DNA of 64,000 nucleotides, from positions 248,001 to 312,000 of the forward strand of contig NZ_JADKRZ010000003.1 in assembly GCF_015350905.1 (NCBI RefSeq), in the 5' to 3' direction. The stretch is from Curtobacterium sp. VKM Ac-2865 (lineage in GTDB: Bacteria > Actinomycetota > Actinomycetes > Actinomycetales > Microbacteriaceae). Below are positions 36,900-44,916 of this stretch, one piece after another; positions within the stretch are counted from its first letter, which is position 1, and each line of letters opens with the position of its first letter. The notes below the pieces were generated by a model. It made no database searches. It was not told the DNA's origin and was given only the letters and a program-made list of their open reading frames with translations. A program made the position numbers and the translations under genes.

Positions 36900-37100
36900 A
36901 TGACCCTCCTCGCTGAAGCCGCCGAGAACGCCTCGTCGGTCCCCGCGTTCATCTTCCCGGTCGTGGCCGCTGCGTTCTTCGCCTTCCTCGGTTTCGTCAC
37001 GTGGTCCTTCCGTGACGTCGCGTACCGTCACTCGAACAAGTTCGAGGCCACCCGCACCCACGAGACCGGTGTGGACGAGTACGGCCACACCAAGATCTGA
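36900..37100 (+). CDS. small single-pass membrane protein
   Basis: A 66-aa protein with one helix ([21 protein letters not shown]) and a short polar C-terminus ([20 protein letters not shown]). GGAG lies 11 bases before the ATG. The position between proA and nadD and the ordinary codon use support a real gene. Function is unknown. Its small size makes it easy to miss in automated annotation. Confidence 0.75.
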   Translation: MTLLAEAAENASSVPAFIFPVVAAAFFAFLGFVTWSFRDVAYRHSNKFEATRTHETGVDEYGHTKI

Positions 37101-37111
37101 CGCGCCGCTCC

Positions 37112-37711
37112 ATGCTCGAGAGCTCGGGGCGGCCCCGCATCGGTGTGATGGGCGGCACGTTCGACCCCATCCACCACGGCCACCTCGTCGCCGCGTCCGA
37201 GGTCGCCAGGTCGTTCGACCTCGACGAAGTCGTCTTCGTCCCCACCGGACAGCCCTACATGAAGTCCGGTGTGACCGACGCCGAGCACCGCTACCTGATG
37301 ACGGTCATCGCGACCGCGTCGAACCCGATGTTCACCGTGAGTCGCGTGGACATCGACCGTCCCGGCCCGACGTACACGGTCGACACGCTCCAGGACCTGC
37401 ACGAACAGCGTCCCGACGCGCAGCTCGTCTTCATCTCGGGCGCAGACGCCGTCCAGCAGATCGTCGACTGGAAGGATCATGATGGCCTGTGGGACCTGGC
37501 GCACTTCGTCGCGGTCACCCGTCCGGGCCACAACCTGAGCATCACCGGGCTCCCCGAGCGTGACGTGAGTCTGCTCGAAGTCCCGGCCCTGGCGATATCC
37601 TCGACCGACTGTCGCGACCGGGTCCGACGCGGCAACCCCGTCTGGTACCTGGTGCCCGACGGCGTCGTCCAGTACATCACCAAGCACCACCTGTATCGGA
37701 GCGTTGCATGA
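37112..37711 (+). CDS. nadD: nicotinate-nucleotide adenylyltransferase
   Basis: Makes nicotinate adenine dinucleotide from NaMN and ATP in NAD synthesis, 199 aa. The nucleotidyl-transferase motif is [15 protein letters not shown] (about 14-28) and the second signature is the [13 protein letters not shown] segment. It starts 11 bases after the small membrane protein and its stop overlaps the next ATG (ATGA), so the three genes form an operon leading to rsfS. A start nearer GVMGGTF is possible. Confidence 0.95.
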   Translation: MLESSGRPRIGVMGGTFDPIHHGHLVAASEVARSFDLDEVVFVPTGQPYMKSGVTDAEHRYLMTVIATASNPMFTVSRVDIDRPGPTYTVDTLQDLHEQRPDAQLVFISGADAVQQIVDWKDHDGLWDLAHFVAVTRPGHNLSITGLPERDVSLLEVPALAISSTDCRDRVRRGNPVWYLVPDGVVQYITKHHLYRSVA

Positions 37712-39201
37712 GTCCGTCCGACGCGCAGCCGCCCCTGTCGCGGCGCCAGGCGCGCGAGCGAGAGCGCGCAGCCTCGGCCGGGGGCCAGCCTGTGACCCCG
37801 CCGCCGACCGTGGCCGCACCCCAGCCCACCTCCGTCGACGGCGCACGTCGTCGTCCGGGTTCGCACGTCGCGCCGGCGGCTCCCGGCCCCGCGCAGTCCG
37901 CAGGGCCGGTCGTGCCGTCAGCACCGACCTCGTCCGCCGGCGTGCCGGACCAGCCCCCGGCCTCCGCAACGGAGATCGTGCCGGGATCCGGCGGCCTCAC
38001 CCGCCGACAGATCCGGCAGATGCGCGCCGCCGAGGGGCAGGCCACCGGACCGGTGCCGCTGCGCAACCCGGCACCCCAGTCGTCCGACCGCACGGTGCAG
38101 GACGTCCTGGGCACGGTCGCCGAGCTGCAGGGCGACCAGGGCGACACCACGCCGCCGACCGCTCCCGCCGGGTTCGCCGGGGCGACTCCTCCCGCGTCGC
38201 CCACCTCCGACGACCCTGCCGACGAGCAGTCCACGGACGCCTCCGCTCCCGCGCCGCTGCCCGACCCGGCCGCCGAGCCGTCGGACTGGCAGGAGCCCTC
38301 CACCGCGACCACGCACCTCGACGAGGCTGCCGTCGAGCAGGCCACCGCCGCCGACGGGTCTCCGGATGCCCTCGAGCCGCTCGAGGAAGCCGCGGCGAAC
38401 GCCGAGGAGCCGCGCCGCCACCGCTCGACCTGGGCGCCGCAGGCCGGCGACAACGAGAGCGACGCGAGCACGGACGGCTCGCCCGACGTCGACGGCGCGT
38501 CGGAGCTGCCGGCCGGCGTGCTCACGGACACCACGGCTGCACCGGACGCTGCCGCGTCGACGCCCGGGGTGTTCCCGCTGTCCCTCGACGAGGACGACAC
38601 GAACGAGGTCCCGGTCCAGCGAGAGGACCGTCCGGTCCCCGCTGATGCACCGACGTCGCAGGCAGCACCCGGAGTGGCCTTCGTGCGCCCGGCCGAGCCG
38701 AAGCCGATGACGACCACGTTCGCCACCCCCGTCGGACACTGGTCCACGCAGGCGCACGACTCCAACGACACCGAGGTCCACGACGAGGCGACCGGCATCC
38801 GTCGGGTCGCCGAGACGGGCTCGAACGCGATCATCCTGCCGAACTCGGCGCTGGCCGACCCCACGGGTGCGCTCAACGCCACGGGTGAGGTCATCCTGAC
38901 CGGCTCGATCGACCTGCCGGCGTCGCTGTCCTCGACCGGGTCGCACCGGCCGATCGACGGTGCCGAGGTGGACCGCCTGCTCGAGCAACACGACGAGCAG
39001 CCCGAGACGGACGCCAGCCCCGTCCGGGCCAGCCGCGCGGTGTCGAGTCACACGTCCACCCGGCAGGTGGTCCTCGCGGCCGCCAAGCCGAAGGAGTCGC
39101 GCGTGCCGATGATCCTCGGGATCACCGTCGGTGGTGTCTGCGTCGCCGCGGCCACCGTCATCATCGTGGCGCTCGTCTCGACGAACTTCTTCGGGTCCTG
39201 A
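37708..39201 (+). CDS. large disordered protein with C-terminal membrane anchor, unknown function
   Basis: A 497-aa protein, almost wholly Ala/Pro/Thr/Asp/Glu-rich and probably unfolded, ending in one helix ([23 protein letters not shown]) just before the C-terminus. Two basic patches, [11 protein letters not shown] near the start and [10 protein letters not shown] near residue 100, repeat a similar pattern. Topology is tail-anchored, with most of the chain inside if the positive-inside rule holds. It overlaps nadD (ATGA) and precedes rsfS. I recognise no domain. Confidence 0.7.
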   Translation: MSPSDAQPPLSRRQARERERAASAGGQPVTPPPTVAAPQPTSVDGARRRPGSHVAPAAPGPAQSAGPVVPSAPTSSAGVPDQPPASATEIVPGSGGLTRRQIRQMRAAEGQATGPVPLRNPAPQSSDRTVQDVLGTVAELQGDQGDTTPPTAPAGFAGATPPASPTSDDPADEQSTDASAPAPLPDPAAEPSDWQEPSTATTHLDEAAVEQATAADGSPDALEPLEEAAANAEEPRRHRSTWAPQAGDNESDASTDGSPDVDGASELPAGVLTDTTAAPDAAASTPGVFPLSLDEDDTNEVPVQREDRPVPADAPTSQAAPGVAFVRPAEPKPMTTTFATPVGHWSTQAHDSNDTEVHDEATGIRRVAETGSNAIILPNSALADPTGALNATGEVILTGSIDLPASLSSTGSHRPIDGAEVDRLLEQHDEQPETDASPVRASRAVSSHTSTRQVVLAAAKPKESRVPMILGITVGGVCVAAATVIIVALVSTNFFGS

Positions 39202-39322
39202 CGTCCGCGTCGCCCTACTGCTGTCGACCTCCTCGGTCGACCGACACCACGCCGCCGTCGGTGGCGTGGCTTATGATCGTGTCCCGTCCGGTGTCCTGCC
39301 GGATGACAACCGGAAGGACTCC

Positions 39323-39718
39323 GTGACCGCTTCCACCCGTGCTCTGGAACTCGTGCAGGTCGCCGCCGGCGCCGCCGACGCCAAGCAGGCCGAGGACCTC
39401 GTGGCCCTCGACGTGACCGGCCCGCTGCAGCTGACCGACGTGTTCCTCCTCGCCACTGGGCGCAACGAGCGCAACGTGATGGCCATCGCCGACGAGGTCG
39501 AGGACCGCATGCTGCAGGCCGGCGCCAAGACGCTCCGCCGTGAAGGCCGGAGCGAAGGCCGCTGGGTCCTCATCGACTTCGGCGACATCGTCGTGCACGT
39601 CTTCCACGAGGAAGACCGCCAGTACTACTCGCTCGAGCGCCTCTGGTCGGACTGCCCGACCATCACGCTCGACGTCGTCGCCGCGAACGCCCCGGCGGAT
39701 GCCTCGGCCGACGCCTGA
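39323..39718 (+). CDS. rsfS: ribosome silencing factor
   Basis: Binds L14 and blocks 30S-50S joining in starvation, 131 aa. The DUF143/RsfS core is clear: ALDVTGPLQLTDVFLLATGRNERNVMAIADEV, EGRSEGRWVLIDFGDIVVHVFHEEDRQYYSLERLW. The GTG at 39323 is preceded by GGAAGGA at ideal distance. It sits 121 bases after the unknown membrane-anchored gene; a TATGAT near 39271 could be a separate promoter. Confidence 0.96.
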   Translation: MTASTRALELVQVAAGAADAKQAEDLVALDVTGPLQLTDVFLLATGRNERNVMAIADEVEDRMLQAGAKTLRREGRSEGRWVLIDFGDIVVHVFHEEDRQYYSLERLWSDCPTITLDVVAANAPADASADA

Positions 39719-39813
39719 CGCCGACGCGCCCGGGGTGCCGCCGCGATTTCGCTCCCCGGGTCGGCCATGGTGTACGCTTCACTGGTGCCTCGGGGGAACC
39801 TGAGGAACAAAAT

Positions 39814-39886
39814 GGGTCTGTGGCGCAGCTGGTAGCGCACCTGCATGGCATGCAGGGGGTCAGGGGTTCGAGTCCCCTCAGATCCA
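39814..39886 (+). tRNA. tRNA-Ala (anticodon GGC)
   Basis: The acceptor stem GGGTCTG pairs with CAGATCC, including a G3-T70 wobble, the alanine identity element. D arm GCGC-AGCTGGTA-GCGC, anticodon stem CCTGC/GCAGG with loop ATGGCAT (anticodon GGC), and T arm AGGGG-TTCGAGT-CCCCT are all intact. The discriminator is A and the CCA end is not encoded. TACGCT (39773-39778) is a likely -10. Confidence 0.97.
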
Positions 39887-39891
39887 CCCGC

Positions 39892-39925
39892 GAAGCCCCG
39901 CTCTCCTCACGGAGAGCGGGGCTTC
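39892..39925. terminator. tRNA-Ala terminator
   Basis: GAAGCCCCGCTCTCC pairs perfectly over 15 bp with 39911-39925, loop TCAC, 5 bases after the tRNA. Confidence 0.9.
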
Positions 39926-39971
39926 AGTCGTTGTCGGCGGTCCGGTCTCCGGTCGGGAGGCGCCCGTTCGC

Positions 39972-39977
39972 TACGCT
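39972..39977 (+). promoter_or_regulatory. -10 hexamer of the aldose epimerase gene (leaderless)
   Basis: TACGCT followed by GAGCGC and then the ATG at 39984. Confidence 0.5.
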
Positions 39978-39983
39978 GAGCGC

Positions 39984-40907
39984 ATGAGCAACGACGCCCC
40001 CCTCTCCGGCACGCAGCTGTCCATCGCCGCCGCCGGGTACACCGCCGAGATCGCCACCGTCGGAGCCACGCTCCGCGCACTCCGGCAGGGGGGCCGCGAC
40101 CTCGTCGTCCCGTTCGCGGCGGACCAGGTCCGCCCGGTGTTCCGCGGCGCCGTCCTCGCCCCGTGGCCGAACCGCGTCGTCGACGGCCGCTACACGTTCG
40201 ACGGGCAGGACCACGAGCTCGCCCTCACCGAGCCGAAGCGCTCCCACGCCCTGCACGGTCTGGTCGCATGGGTCGACTTAGCCGTGGAGCAGCAGGAGGC
40301 CGACCGCGTCACCCTGACGACGACCGTCCAGGCGCAGGAGGGCTACCCGTTCCGTGTCGTCGTGCACGTGGAGTACCGCCTCGACGCCGAGGGCCTGCAC
40401 ACGACCGTGACCGGCACGAACGCCGGCGACCGCCCGGCACCCTGGGGGACCGGCCCGCACCCGTACCTCTCCGCGGGTGCGGGGAGCGTCGACGACTGGA
40501 CGCTGACCCTGCCCGCCGCCGAGGTGCTCGAGGTCACCGAGGACCGGCTCGTGCCCACGGAGCTCGTCCCCGTGCACGACGAGTTCGACCTCCGCACGCC
40601 GACCCTGGTCGGCACCCGCTTCATCGACCACGCCTTCACCGGCTTCGACCGTGACGCCGAGGGCACGGCAGCGATCACCGTCACCGCCGCCGACGGGCAC
40701 GGCGTGCGCGTGACCTTCGGCACGGAGTGCGGGTGGGCCCAGGTGCACACCGCCGACCACGTCGTGCCGGAGTACCACCGTGCGGGCCTCGCCGTCGAGC
40801 CGATGACCTGCGCGCCGGACGCGTTCAACGCGGGCGAGGACCGCGGCCTGGTCGTGCTCGCCCCCGGCGCAGCACACGCGGCCGCATGGACGATCGCGGC
40901 CGTCTGA
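39984..40907 (+). CDS. aldose 1-epimerase family protein
   Basis: Cytosolic mutarotase-fold enzyme of 307 aa, interconverting alpha and beta anomers of sugars. Family signs are AGYTAEIATVGATLRALR, VLAPWPNRVVDGRYTFDGQ, the His in KRSHALHGLVAWV and GTGPHPYLSAG, and the probable catalytic Glu in the AVEPMTCAPDAFN region. The exact sugar is unknown. The gene overlaps the next one by 22 bases in another frame. Confidence 0.9.
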   Translation: MSNDAPLSGTQLSIAAAGYTAEIATVGATLRALRQGGRDLVVPFAADQVRPVFRGAVLAPWPNRVVDGRYTFDGQDHELALTEPKRSHALHGLVAWVDLAVEQQEADRVTLTTTVQAQEGYPFRVVVHVEYRLDAEGLHTTVTGTNAGDRPAPWGTGPHPYLSAGAGSVDDWTLTLPAAEVLEVTEDRLVPTELVPVHDEFDLRTPTLVGTRFIDHAFTGFDRDAEGTAAITVTAADGHGVRVTFGTECGWAQVHTADHVVPEYHRAGLAVEPMTCAPDAFNAGEDRGLVVLAPGAAHAAAWTIAAV

Positions 40908-42382
40908 GGATCGAGTCCCGTCGGGTCGACGGAGTCGACCTCGCGTCCATCGTCCGATCGGAGGACGGCGACCTCGTCTGGTTCGACTCCGCGCTGCCCG
41001 CTGGCGCGCCCGCATCGGCTGCCGGCCGGGCACGGTGGTCCGTCGTCGCCCCGTGCGACGGCCCCTTCGCCGTCCGGTTCCGTCACGAGGCCCGCTCCGC
41101 CGTCATCGACGTCTCGACACCGGCACGGTCGTGGTTCGGCATCGACCGATCGGAGGACCGCCCCGCGTTCGCCGTGCTCGACGACCTGCTCGCCGCCACC
41201 CCGCACCTCGACGAGCCCCTCGTCGGCCTCGGGTTCGCGCTCGGCTGGGTCGGCTTCCTCGGCTACGAGCTCGGCCGGGAGTCCGGCGGACCCGACCGGA
41301 CCGCCGGCGGCCACGCGGACGCCGACCTGCGGTTCGTCGACCGTGCCGTCGTCGTCCGCGACGACGGCGCCGCGTGGGCACTCGCCCTGGTGAGCGACGC
41401 CGAACCGGCGGCCAGCGCCGCTAACCGGGCATGGCTCGACTCGGTGGGCACCCCGGCACCGGCGGTCGACGTCGTCGACGTGCCCCCGAGCCTCCCGGCC
41501 GGGTCGGTGGCGACCGGACGCGTGTCGCGCGCCGCGTACGAGACCGCGGTCGACGCGTGCCGCGCCGAGATCCGCGAGGGGAACGCGTTCCAGGTCTGTC
41601 TCACCACCGCCTTCGCCCTGCCGGTGGCCGCTCGGGAGGCTCGGGTCGGCTCCGGCACGGACCCGCAGCTCGACGAGTACCTGCGCATGCGGGCGGTGGA
41701 CCCGGTGCCGTTCGGTGCCTACCTGCGGCTCGGACCGCTGCGGGTGGCGAGCCGGTCGCCGGAGCGGTTCCTGCGGATCGACGCCGACGGCGGGGTGCTG
41801 GCCGAGCCGATCAAGGGGACACGACGACGGCTCGAGGACCCCGAGGCGGACGCGGTGGTGCGCGACGAGCTGGCAGCGAGCGTCAAGGACCGTGCGGAGA
41901 ACGTGATGATCGTCGACCTGCTGCGGAACGACCTGTTGCGGACGGCGACGCCCGGGTCGGTGCACGTCGATCGGCTGTGCGAGGTCGAGACGTACGCGAG
42001 CGTGCACCAGATGGTGTCGACGATCGGTGCCGTGGTGCCGGCGGGGACCTCGCGAGCGGCGGTGGTGCGGGCGGCGTTCCCGCCAGGGTCCATGACCGGT
42101 GCGCCCAAGATCAGCGCGATGGCCACCTCCGACCGGTTGGAGGATGTGCCGCGCGGGGTGTACTCGGGCGTGATCGGCTACTTCTCGGCGAGCGGGGCGG
42201 CGGATCTGTCGGTGGCCATCCGGACACTGGTGACGGTGGTCGGTGCGGACGGCGTGCGGTCGCGGACGCTCGGTGCCGGCGGCGCGGTGACGTGGTCCTC
42301 GGTCGCGCAGGACGAAGCGGACGAGGTCGAGACGAAGACACGGTCGGTGCTGGGGAGCGTGGGGGCGGTCGCTTCCTGGTGA
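40886..42382 (+). CDS. pabB: aminodeoxychorismate synthase component I
   Basis: Chorismate-binding enzyme of p-aminobenzoate (folate) synthesis, 498 aa. The PIKGT motif (EPIKGTRRRLEDPEAD) with Lys instead of the Ala of anthranilate synthases marks it as PabB rather than TrpE. Other markers are the ENVMIVDLLRNDL and FPPGSMTGAPKISAM segments. ATG 40886 lies inside the 3' end of the epimerase gene (22-base overlap). No glutaminase (PabA) is adjacent. A probable PabC is 21 kb away at the window's right edge. imuA' begins 83 bases downstream under its own SOS promoter. Confidence 0.9.
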   Translation: MDDRGRLRIESRRVDGVDLASIVRSEDGDLVWFDSALPAGAPASAAGRARWSVVAPCDGPFAVRFRHEARSAVIDVSTPARSWFGIDRSEDRPAFAVLDDLLAATPHLDEPLVGLGFALGWVGFLGYELGRESGGPDRTAGGHADADLRFVDRAVVVRDDGAAWALALVSDAEPAASAANRAWLDSVGTPAPAVDVVDVPPSLPAGSVATGRVSRAAYETAVDACRAEIREGNAFQVCLTTAFALPVAAREARVGSGTDPQLDEYLRMRAVDPVPFGAYLRLGPLRVASRSPERFLRIDADGGVLAEPIKGTRRRLEDPEADAVVRDELAASVKDRAENVMIVDLLRNDLLRTATPGSVHVDRLCEVETYASVHQMVSTIGAVVPAGTSRAAVVRAAFPPGSMTGAPKISAMATSDRLEDVPRGVYSGVIGYFSASGAADLSVAIRTLVTVVGADGVRSRTLGAGGAVTWSSVAQDEADEVETKTRSVLGSVGAVASW

Positions 42383-42387
42383 GCTGA

Positions 42388-42403
42388 TCGAACGGGTGTT
42401 CGA
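42388..42403 (+). promoter_or_regulatory. LexA SOS box 1
   Basis: TCGAACGGGTGTTCGA matches the actinobacterial SOS box TCGAAC-N4-GTTCGA exactly. It lies 52 bases upstream of box 2, about five helical turns. Confidence 0.88.
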
Positions 42404-42430
42404 ACGCATGTCCACGAATGTCGGACGCGA

Positions 42431-42459
42431 TTGACATCATCGAACACATGTTCGAATAT
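42431..42459 (+). promoter_or_regulatory. imuA' promoter
   Basis: Consensus TTGACA (42431-42436), a 17-base spacer and GAATAT (42454-42459), then exactly 6 bases to the ATG at 42466. The transcript is therefore probably leaderless. SOS box 2 fills the spacer. Confidence 0.75.
42440..42455 (+). promoter_or_regulatory. LexA SOS box 2
   Basis: TCGAACACATGTTCGA is a perfect palindromic SOS box placed between the -35 and -10 of the imuA' promoter, so LexA binding would block RNA polymerase directly. Confidence 0.92.
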
Positions 42460-42465
42460 GAGGGC

Positions 42466-43284
42466 ATGCAGACGGCGACGGCACTCCGTTCGCCCGGGGA
42501 CCGCGCCGAGCGCCCCGGGCGTCGTGACGCTGCCGTCAGCGGTGTCGGTGCTGCCGACCACCTCCGGGACGCCCGCGCGGCACTCGACCGGATCACGTCG
42601 CTGCGCTCGCGGGTCGACGACATGGAGTCGACCCGCCTGGACACGGCGGGGCTCCCCACGGCGGCGGCGTTGGAGCCCCTGCTGCCCGGGGGAGCCATCC
42701 GGGCAGGCGGCACCTACGCGGTGCCCGAGTCCGTCCTGCTCGCGATGACCATGCTGCAGGCAGCCTCTGCCGCGGGGGCGTGGTGCGCGGTCGTCGGGGT
42801 GCCGTCCTTCGGGATCGAAGCCGCGGCGGCCGCCGGGATCGACCTGGAACGCCTCGTGCTCGTGCCCGACCCGGGCGACCAGTGGCTCGCCGTGACCGCG
42901 GCGATGGCCGACGTCGCACAGATCGTCCTGACCCGTCCGCTCGGGCGGGTCGTGCCCGGTGACGTCGCGCGCCTGTCCGCCCGGTTGCGGCAGCGCGGGG
43001 GAGCGCTCGTCGCCCTCGGGTCGTGGCCAGGCGCCGACGTCACGCTGCGCGTCACGTCGTCCACGTGGTCGGGGATCGGACAGGGGCACGGCCACCTGAC
43101 GGAGCGTCGGGCCACGGTGACGGCGACCGGTCGTGCCGGCGCGGTGCGTCCGCTCAGCGCCGAACTGCTGCTGCCGGCGGCCGACGGTGTGGTCCGGACC
43201 GCGACGCCGATGCCGGTGGCGCTGCCCGGGGGCGGCGAGCACGGAGTGCGCGGCGACCTGCGGCCCGTGGCGGTGGCGTCGTGA
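42466..43284 (+). CDS. imuA': ImuA'-like protein of the SOS mutasome
   Basis: RecA-fold accessory protein of translesion synthesis, 272 aa, first gene of the imuA'-imuB-dnaE2 cassette. The sequence is degenerate for a RecA fold: LLPGGAIRAGGTYAVPESVLLAMTM stands where the P-loop should be but lacks GKT. In mycobacteria ImuA' is needed for DnaE2-dependent mutagenesis and contacts ImuB. The ATG at 42466 is chosen over an ATG at 42418 because the promoter and an SOS box lie between them. Its stop overlaps the imuB GTG. Confidence 0.85.
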   Translation: MQTATALRSPGDRAERPGRRDAAVSGVGAADHLRDARAALDRITSLRSRVDDMESTRLDTAGLPTAAALEPLLPGGAIRAGGTYAVPESVLLAMTMLQAASAAGAWCAVVGVPSFGIEAAAAAGIDLERLVLVPDPGDQWLAVTAAMADVAQIVLTRPLGRVVPGDVARLSARLRQRGGALVALGSWPGADVTLRVTSSTWSGIGQGHGHLTERRATVTATGRAGAVRPLSAELLLPAADGVVRTATPMPVALPGGGEHGVRGDLRPVAVAS

Positions 43285-44903
43285 TCGGGCAGCAGCGCGT
43301 CCGTGTCGACGCGATCGTCCGTGGTGGCGGAGCCCTGCCCGAGCCCCCGCCCACCAGGACCATCGTGCTCTGGTGCCCGGACTGGCCCGTCATCGCCGCT
43401 GCCCGGGCCGCCGGTGCCCCGCCGGAGCAGCCCTTCGCGGTGGTGTCGAAGGGCCTGGTGTACGCGAGCTCGGCGTCCGCGCGGCAGCACGGTGTCGTCC
43501 GGGGGCTCCGGATGCGGGAGGCCCAGGCGCGCTGCACGGACCTCGTGGTGCAGTCCTACGACGACGCCCTCGACCACCGTGCGTTCGAGCCGGTCATCCG
43601 GGCCGTGGAGGCAGCGGTGCCCGGGGTGGAGGTCCTGCGTCCCGGCACGCTCGCGCTGCGCTCCCGTGGGCCGGCGCGCTACTACGGCGGTGAACGCGCC
43701 GCAGCGGCCACGCTCGCCGGGATCGCCGCCGACCACGGTGCGCCCGGGGTCCGTGCGGGCGTGGCGGACACCCCGTTCGCGGCGGAGCAGGCCGCCAGGG
43801 CACGTCCGGTCCGGCCGGGGGAGCGGGTGCGCATCGTGCCCGTCGACGGGTCGTCCGACTTCCTGGCGCCGCTGCCGCTCGGGGTGCTGGGTGATGCCGA
43901 CCTGGCGTCGGTGCTCGACCGCCTCGGCATCACCACGCTCGGGGCGTTCGCCGCGCTGCGTGACGAACAGGTGCGTGACCGGTTCGGGCTCGCCGGGGCG
44001 TTCCTGCACCGACTGGCGGGCGGCCGCGACCCGCGCGAGATCTCCGCGCGCGAGATCCCGCCGGAGCTCCGGACCGAGGCCTCCTTCGAGCCGGCGCTCG
44101 ACCGTGCCGACCAGATCGCGTTCGCGTTCCGCCGGTCGGCCGACGACTTCGCCGCCCGGCTCCGCGCTGCCGGGCTCGTCGCGACGACCATCCGCGTGGG
44201 GATCCTCGACGAACGGGACATCCTGCTCGAGCGCACCTGGACCCACCCCCGCTGGTTCGACGCCGCCGACGTGGTCGACCGGGTGCGCTGGCAGCTCGCC
44301 GGCGGGGTCGACCCCACCGGGCTCGAGGCCCCGGTCACGTCGGTGGTCCTCGAACCGGTCGCCGTCGACGACATGGCGAACCACGAGCGCGGGCTGTGGG
44401 GGTCGGGGCCGGACGAGCGGGTCCACCACGGGCTCGCCCGCGTGCAGGGCATGGTCGGACACGACGGCGTGGTGACCCCGCGCATCGGCGGTGGGCGAAC
44501 CCTGTCCGAACGGATGGTGCTCGTGCCGTGGGGCGACGCGCCACCCGCCGACCTCGGCGCCGTCCGTGACCGCCCCTGGCCCGGCAAGCTCCCCGGGCCG
44601 CCCCCGGCCACGGTGCTCGAGCGTCCCCGCCCCGTGGACGTCGTCACGGTCGACGGCGGCAGCGTGGACGTCGACGACCGCGGTGTGCTCTCGGGCACGC
44701 CCGGCCGGTTCCGAGCCGAGGGTGACCGCGGCGGTGGCTTCGCCGCGGTGACCGCGTGGGCGGGTCCCTGGCCGCTCGTCGTGCGCTGGTGGGACGCCGG
44801 CGGTCGGCGCTTGCACCGGTTGCAGCTCGTCGACGCCGAGGGACGGGCCTGGTACCTGGTCCTCGCCGACCACCGCTGGTGGGCAGAGGCGGTCGCCACG
44901 TGA
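43281..44903 (+). CDS. imuB: ImuB, catalytically dead Y-family polymerase homologue
   Basis: Y-family DNA polymerase-like scaffold, 540 aa. The first motif reads VLWCPDWPVIAAA where active Pol IV has VDMDxFFAAVE, so the first catalytic Asp is Cys. The second motif reads PGTLALRS in place of SxDEAYLD, so both acidic residues are missing. This is the known ImuB pattern: no polymerase activity, but it bridges the beta clamp, ImuA' and DnaE2. The start GTG overlaps the imuA' stop. The C-terminal 150 residues are the usual ImuB extension. Confidence 0.92.
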   Translation: MIGQQRVRVDAIVRGGGALPEPPPTRTIVLWCPDWPVIAAARAAGAPPEQPFAVVSKGLVYASSASARQHGVVRGLRMREAQARCTDLVVQSYDDALDHRAFEPVIRAVEAAVPGVEVLRPGTLALRSRGPARYYGGERAAAATLAGIAADHGAPGVRAGVADTPFAAEQAARARPVRPGERVRIVPVDGSSDFLAPLPLGVLGDADLASVLDRLGITTLGAFAALRDEQVRDRFGLAGAFLHRLAGGRDPREISAREIPPELRTEASFEPALDRADQIAFAFRRSADDFAARLRAAGLVATTIRVGILDERDILLERTWTHPRWFDAADVVDRVRWQLAGGVDPTGLEAPVTSVVLEPVAVDDMANHERGLWGSGPDERVHHGLARVQGMVGHDGVVTPRIGGGRTLSERMVLVPWGDAPPADLGAVRDRPWPGKLPGPPPATVLERPRPVDVVTVDGGSVDVDDRGVLSGTPGRFRAEGDRGGGFAAVTAWAGPWPLVVRWWDAGGRRLHRLQLVDAEGRAWYLVLADHRWWAEAVAT

Positions 44904-44916
44904 ACAGGAGCAGCTG

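Noticed and set aside
39729..39760. rsfS terminator from CCCGGGG/CCCCGGG
   Set aside because: Only a 7-bp stem with an 18-base loop and no T-run; too weak to list as a feature.
42418..42465. Longer start for imuA' at ATG 42418
   Set aside because: The TTGACA/GAATAT promoter and an SOS box lie inside this segment, so a transcript from it cannot include the upstream ATG.
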